DNA of 64,000 nucleotides from JAISGQ01 sp045536305 (GCA_045536305.1 JAZSNH010000081.1:1-64000), one strand, 5' to 3'. Counted from the first letter of the stretch, positions 25,862 to 34,900 are shown. Notes: a model not told the origin generated them from the letters alone. Program-made: numbers and translations.

Positions 25862-28513
25862 TTAGTCGTTTCCGTGACCGGCCTTGCGCTGAATAAACTT
25901 GATTGTTTCAACAATGGGGATAATGGTAATCGCAAGAGCGAGAGCGATAGCATATTCGGTAATTCCGATGGGAGCAAAGTCAAATGCATTTCTCAGGAAA
26001 GGAATAAATACGACCGCTGTAGTCAGAATGAAGGAAAGTGCCATAGTGCCCCAGAGAAGCAGGTTGTGTGTTTTAATTGTAAAAACGGACTGTCTTCTCG
26101 AGCGCATGTTGAAGGAATGGAAGACTTCGGTCATGGAAAGAGCGAGGAATGCCATGGTTATGCCGTGATCGCCCTCAGCATTGATAACATCCTTGCCTAT
26201 ATTGTGGCCGATGAAATAAGCGATGAGGGTTATGCCTGCAACGATTGCGCCGTGGAGGATGATATCAAGAAGCATTCCTCCGGCAAAAACGCCTTCCTTT
26301 GAATCGCGCGGAGCGCGGTTCATTATATTCTTTTCAGCCTTTTCCGTACCGAGAGCCAGAGCGGGGAAGGTATCGGTGATAAGGTTGATCCAGAGGAGAT
26401 GAGGCGGCTTCAGAACAACAAAGCCGCAAAGTGTAGCAACAAATATTGCAATGACCTCGGAAAGGTTTGAGGAGAGGAGGAACTGAATGGTTTTACGAAT
26501 ATTGTCGTAAATTCTGCGGCCTTCCTCGACAGCGGTTACGATAGTTGCAAAGTTGTCGTCGGCGAGCACCATGTCGGCAACGTTCTTTGTAACGTCGGTG
26601 CCTGTGATACCCATGCCGACGCCGATGTCGGCGCTTTTGATGGAGGGTGCGTCATTTACACCATCGCCTGTCATGGCGGTTATCATGCCCTTCGAACGCC
26701 ATGCATTGACTATTCTTGTCTTGTGCTCAGGCTGAACACGTGCGTAAACGGAATAGAGCTCGATGTCGTTTTCAAGCTGCTCATCGCTGATGTTGTCAAG
26801 ATCGGCACCTGTGATAGCCTTCTTGCCGCCGTCGAGAATGCCGAGAGTGTTGGCGATAGCGGCAGCGGTGTCGATATGGTCACCGGTTATCATAATGGGG
26901 CGGATATGAGCATTGCGGCATTCATTGACAGCGTCTATGACCTCGGGGCGAACCGGGTCGATCATGCCGACAAGACCTACATAGCAAAGCTCTTTTTCGA
27001 GGAAGGTATCCTCGTAGCTTTCGGGAACGGCGTCCCAATATCTGACAGCGGCGCAGAGAACACGAAGTGCTCTGTCTGCCATTGATTTGTTTTCATTGAC
27101 TATGGCAGACTTCTTTTCGTCTGTCATAGGTACTGCCTTGCCATTTTCGAGGTAAGAGGTGCAGCGGCTGAGAATAACGTCGGTAGCACCCTTGGTGTAC
27201 TGAACTATCTTATCGTTTTCGTTGTGGACGGTGGTCATCATCTTACGCATGGAATCGAAGGGAGCCTCTCCGATTCTGGGTGCTTCGGCCTCGAGAGCGG
27301 GCTTAGGCATATCCATTCCGTATGCGAAGTTTACAAGAGCGCACTCGGTGGGGTCACCGATATCGGAATTGCCGGTCTCCTCATTGAGGACTGCATCACA
27401 GCAAAGGCACATAGCCTTTGCAAGAAGTCTGCTGTCATCGGAAGAATCCTCCACGACAGTCATCTTGTTCATTGTCAGAGTACCTGTCTTATCAGAGCAG
27501 ATTATCTGAGTACAGCCGAGGGTTTCGACCGCAGTGAGCTTGCGGATGACCGCATTTCTTGCAGACATCTTTGTAACGCCCATGGAAAGAACGATGGTAA
27601 CAACAGCAGCAAGACCTTCGGGGATAGCTGCAACTGCAAGAGAAATTGCGACCATAAAGGTATCGAGAATAACGCTGCCGTTAAGCTCGCCGACAATGGA
27701 GCCTCTTATGAGGTTGAATACAAAGAGGACAACGCATATTCCGAGTACAAGGAAGGTGAGAAGGCGGCTGAGCTCGGAAAGCTTGCGCTGAAGAGGAGTC
27801 TGACCCTCCTGTGCGGTAGCTATCGCAGAAGCGATCTTACCCATTTCGGTGTTCATGCCTGTGCCGGTGACGATCATTTTGCCGTGACCGTAAACGATGG
27901 TGCTGCCGGTGTAAACCATATTTTTTCTGTCGCCGAGAGAAACGTCACCGTTTTCGCCTGCGGATATGGCATCAATCTTTTTGTCAACAGGAACGGATTC
28001 ACCCGTAAGAGCTGCTTCCTCTGCCTTCATGCTCGCACATTCAATGATACGACCGTCGGCAGGAACGGCATCGCCTGCATCGAGAATAACTATATCGCCG
28101 GGTACAAGCTCGGCAGCAGGAATTATTAAGGACTTTCCGTCGCGTATGACCTTCGATTGAGCCGCAGTCATTTCGGAAAGAGCCTCGATGGCAGCTTCTG
28201 CCTTTGATTCCTGCACAACACTGAGAACAGAGTTGATGATAACAACGATGAGTATGATAACAGCATCGGTGGGGAAGCCGCCCTCTAAGATCTCAGTGAC
28301 CGCAGAGATCGCAGCGGCTGCAAGAAGAACCAGGATCATGGGGTCTGCAAGAGATTTGATGAATCTCATGATAAGGCTTGTTTTTTTAGCCTCGGCAAGC
28401 TTATTCAGTCCGTACTGACTAAGACGGGCTGAAGCTGTGCTGCTGCTGAGACCTTCGGTGCTTGTTTCCTGTTCGCTGAGAACCTCGGAAACGTCCTTTA
28501 AATATTCTTTCAT
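25862..28513 (-). CDS. P-type Ca2+-ATPase (SERCA/PMCA-like, P2 family)
   Basis: The ion pump (883 residues) has the phosphorylation motif DKTGTLT, the TGES actuator loop, the helix-4 Ca-site motif AAIPEGL and the helix-6 segment NLITDTFPALALG. The hinge TGDGVNDAP is intact. The PEGL and N-x-x-TD pattern fits Ca2+ pumps such as Listeria LMCA1 rather than heavy-metal ATPases. It should export Ca2+ from the cytoplasm using ATP. AGGAG precedes the ATG. It stands alone between two terminators. Confidence 0.92.
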   Translation of the reverse strand: MKEYLKDVSEVLSEQETSTEGLSSSTASARLSQYGLNKLAEAKKTSLIMRFIKSLADPMILVLLAAAAISAVTEILEGGFPTDAVIILIVVIINSVLSVVQESKAEAAIEALSEMTAAQSKVIRDGKSLIIPAAELVPGDIVILDAGDAVPADGRIIECASMKAEEAALTGESVPVDKKIDAISAGENGDVSLGDRKNMVYTGSTIVYGHGKMIVTGTGMNTEMGKIASAIATAQEGQTPLQRKLSELSRLLTFLVLGICVVLFVFNLIRGSIVGELNGSVILDTFMVAISLAVAAIPEGLAAVVTIVLSMGVTKMSARNAVIRKLTAVETLGCTQIICSDKTGTLTMNKMTVVEDSSDDSRLLAKAMCLCCDAVLNEETGNSDIGDPTECALVNFAYGMDMPKPALEAEAPRIGEAPFDSMRKMMTTVHNENDKIVQYTKGATDVILSRCTSYLENGKAVPMTDEKKSAIVNENKSMADRALRVLCAAVRYWDAVPESYEDTFLEKELCYVGLVGMIDPVRPEVIDAVNECRNAHIRPIMITGDHIDTAAAIANTLGILDGGKKAITGADLDNISDEQLENDIELYSVYARVQPEHKTRIVNAWRSKGMITAMTGDGVNDAPSIKSADIGVGMGITGTDVTKNVADMVLADDNFATIVTAVEEGRRIYDNIRKTIQFLLSSNLSEVIAIFVATLCGFVVLKPPHLLWINLITDTFPALALGTEKAEKNIMNRAPRDSKEGVFAGGMLLDIILHGAIVAGITLIAYFIGHNIGKDVINAEGDHGITMAFLALSMTEVFHSFNMRSRRQSVFTIKTHNLLLWGTMALSFILTTAVVFIPFLRNAFDFAPIGITEYAIALALAITIIPIVETIKFIQRKAGHGND

Positions 28514-28680
28514 GAACTCCTATCCTTTCTCCAAATAGGTAAACAGCTCGGCGTTGGCACAAGTAACACAAGTAGTATACGCCACGCAGAGTATTCTACA
28601 CCATATAAACCATTAAATCTATAGTAAACCTACAATTTTTTTACTTTCAACACAAAAAATGGAAAATATATAAAATGCAT

Positions 28681-28718
28681 TATAAAACCGCTCAACCATG
28701 CGGCAGAGCGGTTTTATA
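28681..28718 (-). terminator. Terminator of the DUF1015 gene
   Basis: TATAAAACCGCTC and GAGCGGTTTTATA arms, thirteen bases, with a twelve-base loop. Confidence 0.75.
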
Positions 28719-28790
28719 CACAGGAAAATCGAAAACTTGTGTTTACAGCAGAAAAATCGCACTGCTGTGAGGTGTTCAAAATTTTTCCGA

Positions 28791-30068
28791 TTATTCACCG
28801 AAACGGTTCATTACCATACCGGTGATGAGCTTCGGATAGAAGTAAGTGGACTTCTGAGGCATCTTTTCGCCTGCCGCTGCAACATCGCGAATCTCTTCGA
28901 CTCTGGTGGGGTTGAGAATGAAGGAGCACTGGAACTTTCCGCTCTTTACGCCCTCGATAGCCTCATCAAACACTCTGGTGTAGGTGAGGTTGATCTGAGC
29001 AGCCATGTTTTCCTTGTCGATTCCGAGGCAGTTTTCGAGAACGAGCGAATGGAGAACGCTTACGTCAAGGCCTCTGAGTGCATCGGAGCAGTCGGGGAGA
29101 ACATTCTCCATAACAGCGATATCGCGAAGCACCAGCAGATCCCATTCGTCGCCGCCGCAGTAAAGTGCATAGGCCTTCTTGCCTTCTTTATAATAAGCGT
29201 CAAGCTTGCTTTCGATATTGTCAACGCCGTTTTCGTGAGTTATATTGAAGTTTTCCTTTGCCTTTTCGAGCATAGCTTCCTTGTCAAAGCTCTCAAGGTC
29301 ACGAACCAGACGATGAGTGGGGAAAACAACGAGACCGTCATTTTCCATATCAACGAGCATCATCATGATGTAGTCGCTGTCAGCACCCTCGGGAGTGCCG
29401 TTCTCACGGCAGTAATTGCGGTAGTTTATGCCGGTCTCATAACGATGATGACCGTCAGCGATGTAAAGCTTTCTGTCGGCGAAATCGGCGCAGAATTTTT
29501 CAACCATTGAGGGGTTGGAAATTATCCACATACGGTGGGTAACGCCTGCCTCGTCGGTGAGCTCAAGATCGGGTGTGCAGTCGGAGCATTCATCGATCTT
29601 AGCCTTGGTCTTGCCCTCTTCGTCCATATAGAGGGAATATATCTGAGAGAAGTTGCAGCCGGTGGCCTTCATAAGATTGAGTCGGTCGGTCTTTGCCTTT
29701 GAAAGGGTCTCCTCGTGAGGAAGAACGATGCCCTTATCAAACTCTTCGAGCTTGACAGCGGCGATCATGCCCTTGATAGACATGACAGTGTCCTTGACCT
29801 TGAATTCCTCTTCGTAGATATAAACAGAATCCTTGCCTTCACGGATAAGAGTACCGTCAGCAAGCCAGGTCTTAAGAACTTCGCCTGCCTGAGCATAGGG
29901 GTCGTCGCCCTTTGGAAGCTCAAGACGGATAACATTGTTCTTATTTGTCTCAAGGTAAGCAAGACGCTGCTCCTCGCTTATGATGTCATAGGGAGGGCAG
30001 GTGAGGGATTCGAGGGAGCCTGCGGCTTCTGAGAAGCGCATACCGTTAAAGCCTTTTACAATAGCCAT
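28791..30068 (-). CDS. DUF1015 family protein
   Basis: The product (425 residues) has the family's N-terminal CPPYDIIS motif, the central ADGHHRYET motif and a C-terminal domain ending FYPKLITGMVMN. Members have been compared with ParB-like/SerK kinases that phosphorylate free serine, and the DGHHR segment would sit in that fold's active site. No serine-pathway gene is next to it here. The ATG at 30068 has AAAGG twelve bases upstream and starts the typical MAIVKGFNG. Family firm, activity uncertain. Confidence 0.88.
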   Translation of the reverse strand: MAIVKGFNGMRFSEAAGSLESLTCPPYDIISEEQRLAYLETNKNNVIRLELPKGDDPYAQAGEVLKTWLADGTLIREGKDSVYIYEEEFKVKDTVMSIKGMIAAVKLEEFDKGIVLPHEETLSKAKTDRLNLMKATGCNFSQIYSLYMDEEGKTKAKIDECSDCTPDLELTDEAGVTHRMWIISNPSMVEKFCADFADRKLYIADGHHRYETGINYRNYCRENGTPEGADSDYIMMMLVDMENDGLVVFPTHRLVRDLESFDKEAMLEKAKENFNITHENGVDNIESKLDAYYKEGKKAYALYCGGDEWDLLVLRDIAVMENVLPDCSDALRGLDVSVLHSLVLENCLGIDKENMAAQINLTYTRVFDEAIEGVKSGKFQCSFILNPTRVEEIRDVAAAGEKMPQKSTYFYPKLITGMVMNRFGE

Positions 30069-30204
30069 GAGTAACTGCAACCTTTCGTTTGTTTGTTTTC
30101 TGGCATAGTTTAACTCATTACAGTGTTAACAGTCAATACAAAGAAACAAATTTTAGGTGCAGAGACAAATAAATAGATAAAAAGGCGTTTATTTTTGTAA
30201 TTAC

Positions 30205-30783
30205 TTACGGTCTTGTTTCGAGTCCGTAAAGCTGAGTGAGAGGATCCTGAAACAGTCCGATTTTGGGAGGGCTTACTGAAAAGCACAGCAGCATAACGAT
30301 GATTAGACACAGCAAAGCGGCAGAAATCGGGAAAATATCGCTGACGTTTCGATCGGAATTTATTATTCTTATGCCGATAAGCTCTCCGCAGACTATCCAC
30401 AGAAATGCGGATACGATATCTATCCACAGAACATTGCTGCCCCATACGCCGCTATATATAAAGAAAAAGCAGATCGTAGAGAGCATAATGGTAAGTGTTC
30501 CGGCGCACCGTGCGACTATAAGTCTTTTGATATGCGGCCTGAGGATATAATATTCCGCAATGCCAAAGAGAAGATACGGGATGACAAGTATTTTCACATG
30601 CTCCCATACGCTTTCGTTTACAGAAGCAAACACCGCGACAATGATGCTTTTTCCGCTGAGCCTGTAGGCAAAATGGAGAAACAGCGAAAGAATGAAGCAG
30701 ATGGCAATGCCGGATGCACATACAAGAACAGTACGTGTTTTTTCGCTGAAAGAAATTCGTTTGTAAGAAGCTAAGTTTTGCAT
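30205..30783 (-). CDS. DUF6512-like multi-pass membrane protein
   Basis: The product (192 residues) has about five to six membrane helices and a conserved ESVWEHVKIL segment between helices 1-2, which I associate with the DUF6512 family. No catalytic motif is seen. GGAGG lies eight bases before ATG 30783, but sits in the loop of an inverted repeat whose far arm reaches the start codon. Function unknown. Confidence 0.7.
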   Translation of the reverse strand: MQNLASYKRISFSEKTRTVLVCASGIAICFILSLFLHFAYRLSGKSIIVAVFASVNESVWEHVKILVIPYLLFGIAEYYILRPHIKRLIVARCAGTLTIMLSTICFFFIYSGVWGSNVLWIDIVSAFLWIVCGELIGIRIINSDRNVSDIFPISAALLCLIIVMLLCFSVSPPKIGLFQDPLTQLYGLETRP

Positions 30784-30811
30784 ATATCAGACCTCCGTTT
30801 CATCTGATATA
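30783..30811 (-). promoter_or_regulatory. Inverted repeat around the ribosome site of the DUF6512-like gene
   Basis: Minus strand: TATATCAGA, eleven-base spacer holding GGAGG, then TCTGATATA, whose final A is the first base of the start codon. It could be an RNA hairpin that hides the start, or a repressor operator. Confidence 0.5.
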
Positions 30812-30825
30812 TACGTCGGTCGAAG

Positions 30826-31137
30826 TTAAATTATGAGCAAAACGCCCAATATACTCAGAACAGAGCCTGCGGCAGCGGCACCTGCCATAAGAACCCATTT
30901 CGGAAGTCCCATGATTTTTTCCAAAAACGGATTGCTGACAGACTCCTCAACTTCCTTAACTTCTTCAGAACACTCGATACCGTCGTTAAGCTCATTGATG
31001 CATTCCATTGCGGCACGGTGAAGATCTATGCTTCCGTTTTCGGCATACTGAGGCCGTACAAAGCAGATGACGCGCTCAAAATAGGGACTGTCGGGCTTGT
31101 TTATCTCCACAGCAAAGCGGCTTACAGAACGGATCAC
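30826..31137 (-). CDS. Small tail-anchored membrane protein
   Basis: The product (103 residues) has a soluble N-terminal part, with a Glu-rich patch near 55-65, and a C-terminal membrane helix of about 22 residues ending the protein, so it looks tail-anchored. I start it at GTG 31137 because AAAGGTG lies six bases upstream; an ATG at 31197 has no such site. It is likely cotranscribed with the DUF6512-like gene downstream. No family recognised. Confidence 0.6.
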   Translation of the reverse strand: MIRSVSRFAVEINKPDSPYFERVICFVRPQYAENGSIDLHRAAMECINELNDGIECSEEVKEVEESVSNPFLEKIMGLPKWVLMAGAAAAGSVLSILGVLLII

Positions 31138-31480
31138 AGCAATCACCTTTCTGCCATAACGGCTGAAAATTAAAAGAAAATAAATCGATGCATTCAAGAG
31201 GATTATTGACGTGTTTTGATTTCTTATTCAAATACAATCTGTAGTTTTAAACATGAAAAATATGTTGACATAATAAATGTTAAAAACTCGGTGGAAAACG
31301 TGAAAAACTCGCATAGCACCGTTATGTCGAAATTCTAAAATTGCGTAACCATGGGGGTTGTGAATGTTAAAAACTCTTTTGCTTATGTTAACAGGAACAG
31401 CCAATTTAAAAACAAACAGTTATTATACCTTGTCAAAAAACAGTGTATTATGATAAAAAGTTAAAAAGCGATATTATTTG
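31138..31480. other. Non-coding gap with repeated GTTAAAAACTC motif
   Basis: No convincing gene in about 340 bases between divergent genes. A 14-base direct repeat AATGTTAAAAACTC occurs at 31276-31289 and 31363-31376, with a related GTGAAAAACTC at 31300-31310 between them. A TGTTAACA palindrome lies near 31385-31392. These could be binding sites for a regulator of either flanking gene. Confidence 0.5.
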
Positions 31481-31509
31481 TTGTCAAGAATAAAAAAATA
31501 TGATAAGAT
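31481..31509 (+). promoter_or_regulatory. Sigma-A promoter of the acyltransferase/walJ/rlmH operon
   Basis: TTGTCA, 17-base spacer, TAAGAT, about 35 bases before the start codon. Confidence 0.65.
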
Positions 31510-31543
31510 AGGTGGGTATAATATACAATATGAGGTGAAGGCG

Positions 31544-32779
31544 ATGGCAAGAAAGAAAAAAAGCTATAATCTTCTGAGACATAAAATAGTTTTCGGAGCG
31601 GTAAAGCCGCTCGCCAGATTTTTTATATTCTGCAAGTGCGGCTGGAGAAAGACGATAAAGCCGAAGGGCACGCCGAAATTCAAGCAGTATGTGGTTCTTG
31701 CAAATCACAACAACGATTATGATACGGTAGGTCTTGCGGCATCTGTCCCGGGTGTCTGCCAGTTTGTTGCAAGCGATCATATACTTAAGTGGAAGGTAGG
31801 AAAGCTTATCAACTGGGCTTGCGGACCGATTGCAATATCCCGTGCTCAGCTTGATTTAAAAGCAATAAAGGAAATACTGCAGTGCAAAAAGGAAGGCGGC
31901 AGTATAGGAATATTCCCCGAGGGAGGCTGTTCCTATACGGGAAGGACCGGCTACATAGCGCCTGCGACCGCAAAGCTTGTAAAGCAGCTTGGTCTGCCGG
32001 TTTATCTTTACGGAATAGAAGGCAGCTTTCTTATGAAGCCGATTTCCGCTAAAAATATGCGTAAGGGAAGAGAATGGTGCGTTCTCAGAAAGGTGCTGAC
32101 CGCGGAGGAAGTAGCGGCGATGAGCCGTGACGAGCTTCACGAATGCATCTGCGAAAACCTTATGGTGGACGCATACGCAACCCAGAGAGAAAAGATGTAT
32201 GCTTACAAGGGAAAGGATCTTGCACAGGGACTTGAAACCTCTCTTTACAGATGCCCGAGCTGCGGTACCATGTGCCGTATGCACGGAGAGGGCGATGTGT
32301 TTTCCTGTGAGGAATGCGGCTACAGCGTAACATACAATAAATACGGCTTTTTTGAGGGTGAGGGTGTCATTTTTGAGACCATTACCGATTGGGATGACTG
32401 GCAGAGGAAAGAAATTATCCGCTGCATAGAAGAGGGCGAATACGACCTTACAGGAAAAACTCCTATCTTTACAGATGAAGACGAGATAATAATCGAGTCT
32501 GAGAAGGCTCATGAAAAGGCGACCGCAGGAAAGGGAACTTTCTATATGTATTCCGATCGCTTCGAGCTCCACGGCGACGAGGTCGATGAAGTGTGGCTTT
32601 TTGATGATATTGAAAAGCTCAGAGCCACAAACCGCACCCACCTGTCGTTCTCGGTCGGCGGTGAGACATATATTGATCTCAAGAGTGAACGAGTACGCTC
32701 TTCATATAAATATATGCTCCACTACAATGCCCTGAAGCTGTGGGCTAAAGACAAGCCGATAGATTTCTTCGGCGTATGA
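31544..32779 (+). CDS. PlsC-like 1-acylglycerol-phosphate acyltransferase with zinc ribbon
   Basis: The product (411 residues) has an N-terminal PlsC domain with the HX4D catalytic motif (NHNNDYD) and the FPEGG phosphate-binding block. The C-terminal half adds a four-cysteine zinc ribbon (CPSC then CEEC) and a beta-rich domain not found in ordinary PlsC. It should acylate lysophosphatidate or a related lipid at the membrane. ATG 31544 follows GAGGTG. It heads a run with walJ-like and rlmH, though only 25 bases separate the first two. Confidence 0.85.
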   Translation: MARKKKSYNLLRHKIVFGAVKPLARFFIFCKCGWRKTIKPKGTPKFKQYVVLANHNNDYDTVGLAASVPGVCQFVASDHILKWKVGKLINWACGPIAISRAQLDLKAIKEILQCKKEGGSIGIFPEGGCSYTGRTGYIAPATAKLVKQLGLPVYLYGIEGSFLMKPISAKNMRKGREWCVLRKVLTAEEVAAMSRDELHECICENLMVDAYATQREKMYAYKGKDLAQGLETSLYRCPSCGTMCRMHGEGDVFSCEECGYSVTYNKYGFFEGEGVIFETITDWDDWQRKEIIRCIEEGEYDLTGKTPIFTDEDEIIIESEKAHEKATAGKGTFYMYSDRFELHGDEVDEVWLFDDIEKLRATNRTHLSFSVGGETYIDLKSERVRSSYKYMLHYNALKLWAKDKPIDFFGV

Positions 32780-32804
32780 CAAAACAACCGAAAGGAGTAA
32801 TCTT

Positions 32805-33587
32805 TTGGCTCGCATAAGCTCCCTTTTTTCGTCAAGCAAAGGAAACAGTACCTTGGTAGGCTGCTCGGGAAGATACATAATGATAGACGCAGGGGTAAGC
32901 GCAAAGAAGCTGTGCGAAGCTCTTTCGCAGCGTGATGTATCACCGGAGAGCATAGAGGCGATTTTCATAACGCACGAGCATATCGACCATGTAAGCGGAG
33001 TGCGTGTGTTTTCGGGCAAGTACAAAATACCTGTTTACGCAACGGAAGGAACTCTTCGTGCAATGGCGCAAAACGGCCACCTTAACGGAGTGGAATACCA
33101 TGTAATAAACGGTTCTGCAGAGCTTACAGACATGCGTGTGCGCTCATTTCGTACATCTCATGACGCGGCAGAAAGCTGCGGCTATACTATCGAAACTGCC
33201 GACGGCAGAAAAATTGCGGTGGCAACCGATATGGGATATGTTTCCGATACGGTACGCAATGCCATCAGCGGCTGTGACGCAGTTATAATTGAATCAAATC
33301 ATGATGAAAAAATGCTCAGGTATGGTCCGTATCCGCCGCTTACAAAGCAGAGGATACTTTCCGAGAGGGGCCATTTGTCAAATCCTGCATGCGCCTCAGA
33401 GCTTGCAGAGCTTATAAGAAAAGGCTCCACGCGCTTTTATCTCGGACATATAAGCGGAGAAAACAATACCGCGGCTCTTGCCTATGAAACCTCATTCAAT
33501 GCGCTTACAGGTGCGGGCATGAAGCAGAATTATGATTATGTGCTTTCCGCTCTGAGCCCCGATGGCGGCGATATGGTGGTGTTTTGA
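32805..33587 (+). CDS. Metallo-beta-lactamase-fold hydrolase, WalJ/YycJ type
   Basis: The product (260 residues) has the metal-binding HEHIDH motif, the GNSTLV N-terminal motif of the YycJ/WalJ group, and later metal ligands in SNHD and the final LGH. WalJ proteins are linked to cell-wall control and DNA repair in Firmicutes and resemble 5' exonucleases. The start is TTG after AAAGGAG with seven-base spacing. The partner two-component genes walRK, usual in Bacillus, are absent here; instead rlmH follows with a one-base overlap, a link also common in Firmicutes. Confidence 0.9.
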   Translation: MARISSLFSSSKGNSTLVGCSGRYIMIDAGVSAKKLCEALSQRDVSPESIEAIFITHEHIDHVSGVRVFSGKYKIPVYATEGTLRAMAQNGHLNGVEYHVINGSAELTDMRVRSFRTSHDAAESCGYTIETADGRKIAVATDMGYVSDTVRNAISGCDAVIIESNHDEKMLRYGPYPPLTKQRILSERGHLSNPACASELAELIRKGSTRFYLGHISGENNTAALAYETSFNALTGAGMKQNYDYVLSALSPDGGDMVVF

Positions 33588-34066
33588 TGCAGGATGTAAG
33601 AATAATATGCATAGGAAAGCTTAAGGAGCAGTACTGGCGAGATGCATGTGCCGAGTATTCAAAGCGTCTTTCGGCATACTGCAGGTTTTCCGTAATAGAA
33701 ATCGATGAGCACAGACTGCCCGATAACCCTTCACAGGCGCAGATCGAAGCAGGTCTTAAGGCAGAGGGGAAGAATATCCTCTCAAAGTGCCCTGCCGGAT
33801 GTGAGATTATCGCCATGTGCATAGAGGGAAAGATACATTCCTCAGAGCAGCTGGCGGCGCTTGCGGAAAGATCTGCCATGTCAGGAAAAAGCATGTGTTT
33901 TGTAATCGGCGGATCGTTCGGGTTGTCGGACGAGGTCAAAGAGAGGGCGAAAGTAAAGCTGTCCATGTCAGCTATGACATTTCCGCACCAGCTTGCCAGA
34001 GTAATGCTGTGTGAGCAGATATATCGTGCATTTTGCATAAATAACGGTTCAAAATATCACAAATGA
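33587..34066 (+). CDS. rlmH: 23S rRNA pseudouridine-1915 N3-methyltransferase RlmH
   Basis: The 159-residue SPOUT-class protein has the family motifs IGGSFGL and a C-terminal ending FPHQLARVMLCEQIYRA then YHK. Length is exactly that of RlmH. It methylates Psi1915 in helix 69 of assembled 70S ribosomes, using S-adenosylmethionine. ATG 33587 shares its A with the upstream stop (TGATG), so translation is coupled to the walJ-like gene. Confidence 0.96.
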   Translation: MQDVRIICIGKLKEQYWRDACAEYSKRLSAYCRFSVIEIDEHRLPDNPSQAQIEAGLKAEGKNILSKCPAGCEIIAMCIEGKIHSSEQLAALAERSAMSGKSMCFVIGGSFGLSDEVKERAKVKLSMSAMTFPHQLARVMLCEQIYRAFCINNGSKYHK

Positions 34067-34106
34067 CGAAAGCAAAGACAAAAAATACCCACAACAAAAA
34101 AAATAG

Positions 34107-34135
34107 TTGCTTTTTTGTTTGAATAGTGCTACAAT
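34107..34135 (+). promoter_or_regulatory. Sigma-A promoter of rpsT
   Basis: TTGCTT, 17-base spacer, TACAAT. Confidence 0.75.
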
Positions 34136-34176
34136 ATCTGCACGTGACTGTAAGAAAGCAAGGAGGTGTACCGTAA

Positions 34177-34434
34177 ATGCCCAACATTAAGTCTGCCAAG
34201 AAGAGAGTTAAGGTCAACGAGACAAAGAATCTTCGCAATAAGGCTATAAGATCCAACCTCAAGACCACTATCAAAAAGGCTGATGCTGCAATCGAGAATC
34301 ATGAGAATACTGATGAGGCAGTCCGCCTTGCAATTAAGAAGATCGATCAGGCTGTTGCAAAGGGAATTCTTCATAAGAATACCGCTGCAAGAAAGAAGTC
34401 CGCTATTGTTCGCAAGGCAAATAAGGCTTCCTAA
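34177..34434 (+). CDS. rpsT: Ribosomal protein S20
   Basis: The 85-residue lysine-rich helical protein starts MPNIKSAKKR and carries the NTAARKKS end motif of S20. It binds 16S rRNA early in 30S assembly. AAGGAGGTG precedes the ATG, it has its own promoter, and a terminator follows. Confidence 0.97.
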   Translation: MPNIKSAKKRVKVNETKNLRNKAIRSNLKTTIKKADAAIENHENTDEAVRLAIKKIDQAVAKGILHKNTAARKKSAIVRKANKAS

Positions 34435-34450
34435 TGAACCTTTTGATTTT

Positions 34451-34478
34451 AAAAGCAGAGCATCGGCTCTGCTTTTTT
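34451..34478 (+). terminator. Terminator of rpsT
   Basis: AAAAGCAGAG, CATCGG loop, CTCTGCTTTT and more T. Confidence 0.92.
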
Positions 34479-34570
34479 GCTATTTGGCAGTGTTTTGGCT
34501 GATTTCTCCAAAAACAATGAATCAGAACACAACAAAACGTAAAAGTTATGTAAAAATCGTACGGATGGAA

Positions 34571-34599
34571 TTGACAAGAACGGTCAAAGCTATTATCAT
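34571..34599 (+). promoter_or_regulatory. Promoter of the 49-residue membrane protein gene
   Basis: Consensus TTGACA, 17-base spacer, TATCAT. The -35 box is part of an inverted repeat TTGAC-seven bases-GTCAA, a possible operator. Confidence 0.7.
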
Positions 34600-34676
34600 A
34601 GAAAAGTAGAAAAGACGAAGGGCAAAAAGCCCCTTGAGAGATAAAGAGATACAGAATTTTGGAGGTGCAGTCAATT

Positions 34677-34826
34677 ATGAAAAAGACAAATCCATGGGTT
34701 ATTCTTGGAGTTATCACTGCAATTGCAGCGATCGTAGCATCGATTACCACCGCGGTTCTCATGCTCGAAAAGAAGCGCAAGGAAGATGAAGAGCTCGAGC
34801 ATTATATCGATTGTTCTATTCAGTAA
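34677..34826 (+). CDS. 49-residue single-pass membrane protein
   Basis: Short gene with a strong GGAGGTG ribosome site. The product starts MKKTNPW, has one membrane helix (residues 8-30) with GxxxA-type small residues, then a charged tail KKRKEDEELEHYIDCSIQ. It ends with a lone Cys near the C terminus. It has its own consensus promoter, ribosome site and terminator, so it is a real single-gene unit. I know similar-looking small proteins in related Clostridia but no function. Confidence 0.8.
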   Translation: MKKTNPWVILGVITAIAAIVASITTAVLMLEKKRKEDEELEHYIDCSIQ

Positions 34827-34830
34827 ATCA

Positions 34831-34859
34831 AAAAACGGCAGCTTTTGCTGCCTTTTTTT
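34831..34859 (+). terminator. Terminator of the 49-residue protein gene
   Basis: GGCAGC, TTTT loop, GCTGCC, seven T. Confidence 0.92.
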
Positions 34860-34884
34860 GATTTATGAAGCGATGTTAATATCG

Positions 34885-34900
34885 GTTGCTTGAATGCAAC
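34885..34900 (+). promoter_or_regulatory. Candidate operator over the XRE gene promoter
   Basis: Perfect inverted repeat GTTGC-six bases-GCAAC whose spacer is the -35 box, fitting autorepression by the XRE protein. Confidence 0.45.

Noticed and set aside
27224..28129. A plus-strand open frame of 301 codons
   Set aside because: It is antisense to the P-type ATPase and lacks a ribosome site and motifs.
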